Shown one piece after another: positions 7,067 to 7,244 of a stretch of DNA of 7,244 bases. The notes beneath the pieces are model-generated. The model had not been told where the DNA came from. It ran no database searches and saw nothing but the letters and a program-made list of their open reading frames with translations. Each line of letters begins with the position of its first letter. Within the stretch, counting starts at the first letter, position 1. Both the position numbers and the translations under genes were made by a program. The stretch is from Bacteroides sp. CAG:770 (GTDB lineage: Bacteria > Bacteroidota > Bacteroidia > Bacteroidales > UBA932): assembly GCA_000435075.1 (NCBI GenBank), contig FR890581.1, positions 1 to 7,244 of the forward strand, given 5' to 3'.

Positions 7067-7244
7067 TTACATGCTATTATGAAGCGAGGCGCTCCTGCCA
7101 AGCCTCCTTTTCATTCCTACCTCTTGGCTTTCATCTAATAGGCTAACTTTCTGATAATTAATAAGCAACGACGGATTACGGTTGTCAAGAGGGTCGAAAA
7201 TCAAAAGACCTTGTCCTGACGACGTAAACAACTCATCTGTTCCT
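7067..7244 (-). CDS. C-terminal end of an unidentified protein, cut by the window edge
   Basis: A minus-strand frame enters at the right edge and stays open for 58 codons to TAA at 7067-7069. It is the only long open frame on either strand here. The residues have a protein-like mix (DELFTSSGQGLLIFDPLDN, then LLINYQKVSLLDES) and end in a basic stretch, MKRRLGRSASLHNSM. I do not recognise the family. Position and strand, upstream of the ParA/RHH pair, suggest another gene of the same mobile element. An open stretch of this length can arise by chance, so confidence is modest. The 120 bases between it and the ParA gene show no clear gene or terminator. Confidence 0.4.
   Translation of the reverse strand, partial: GTDELFTSSGQGLLIFDPLDNRNPSLLINYQKVSLLDESQEVGMKRRLGRSASLHNSM

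Overview
The window looks like a mosaic accessory region of a Bacteroidota genome (Bacteroides/Prevotella type). The evidence is a large outer-membrane beta-barrel of the carboxypeptidase-regulatory-like / plug / 'OMP_b-brl_3' kind, an IS4-type transposase tail of the sort common in Bacteroides, AT-rich intergenic DNA, start codons without strong Shine-Dalgarno sequences, and a ParA plus ribbon-helix-helix pair typical of mobile elements. No species can be named from the sequence alone.

Layout. Positions 1-380 hold the 3' end of a broken IS4-family transposase, followed by a short inverted repeat that probably belongs to the element's end. Positions 381-769 are non-coding and AT-rich and must carry the promoter for what follows. 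Positions 770-5895 are one tightly packed plus-strand operon of three genes: (1) a 92-residue ferredoxin with two perfect [4Fe-4S] motifs behind an N-terminal export signal; (2) a 951-residue outer-membrane beta-barrel with carboxypeptidase-regulatory-like and plug-like domains; (3) a 654-residue NapH/CcoG-like polytopic polyferredoxin carrying a roughly 320-residue C-terminal part, predicted periplasmic, that begins with a degenerate heavy-metal-associated (HMA)-like domain. Gaps are 22 and 4 bases. Positions 5917-7244 lie on the minus strand: a small ribbon-helix-helix protein, a decayed or error-laden ParA gene upstream of it, and the C-terminal end of an unidentified gene running off the right edge.

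Working model (inference). The polyferredoxin would take electrons from the cytoplasm through its Fe-S clusters across the inner membrane. The exported ferredoxin would carry them in the periplasm, and the outer-membrane barrel would import or bind the substrate. The HMA-like fold and the analogy with CcoG (a polyferredoxin involved in copper reduction) and FtrD (polyferredoxin of FtrABCD iron uptake) suggest reductive handling of a metal ion or metal complex. I do not recognise this exact three-gene combination as a named system, and it is the most interesting item here. The flanking transposase remnant and ParA/RHH genes suggest it sits in, or next to, horizontally acquired DNA.
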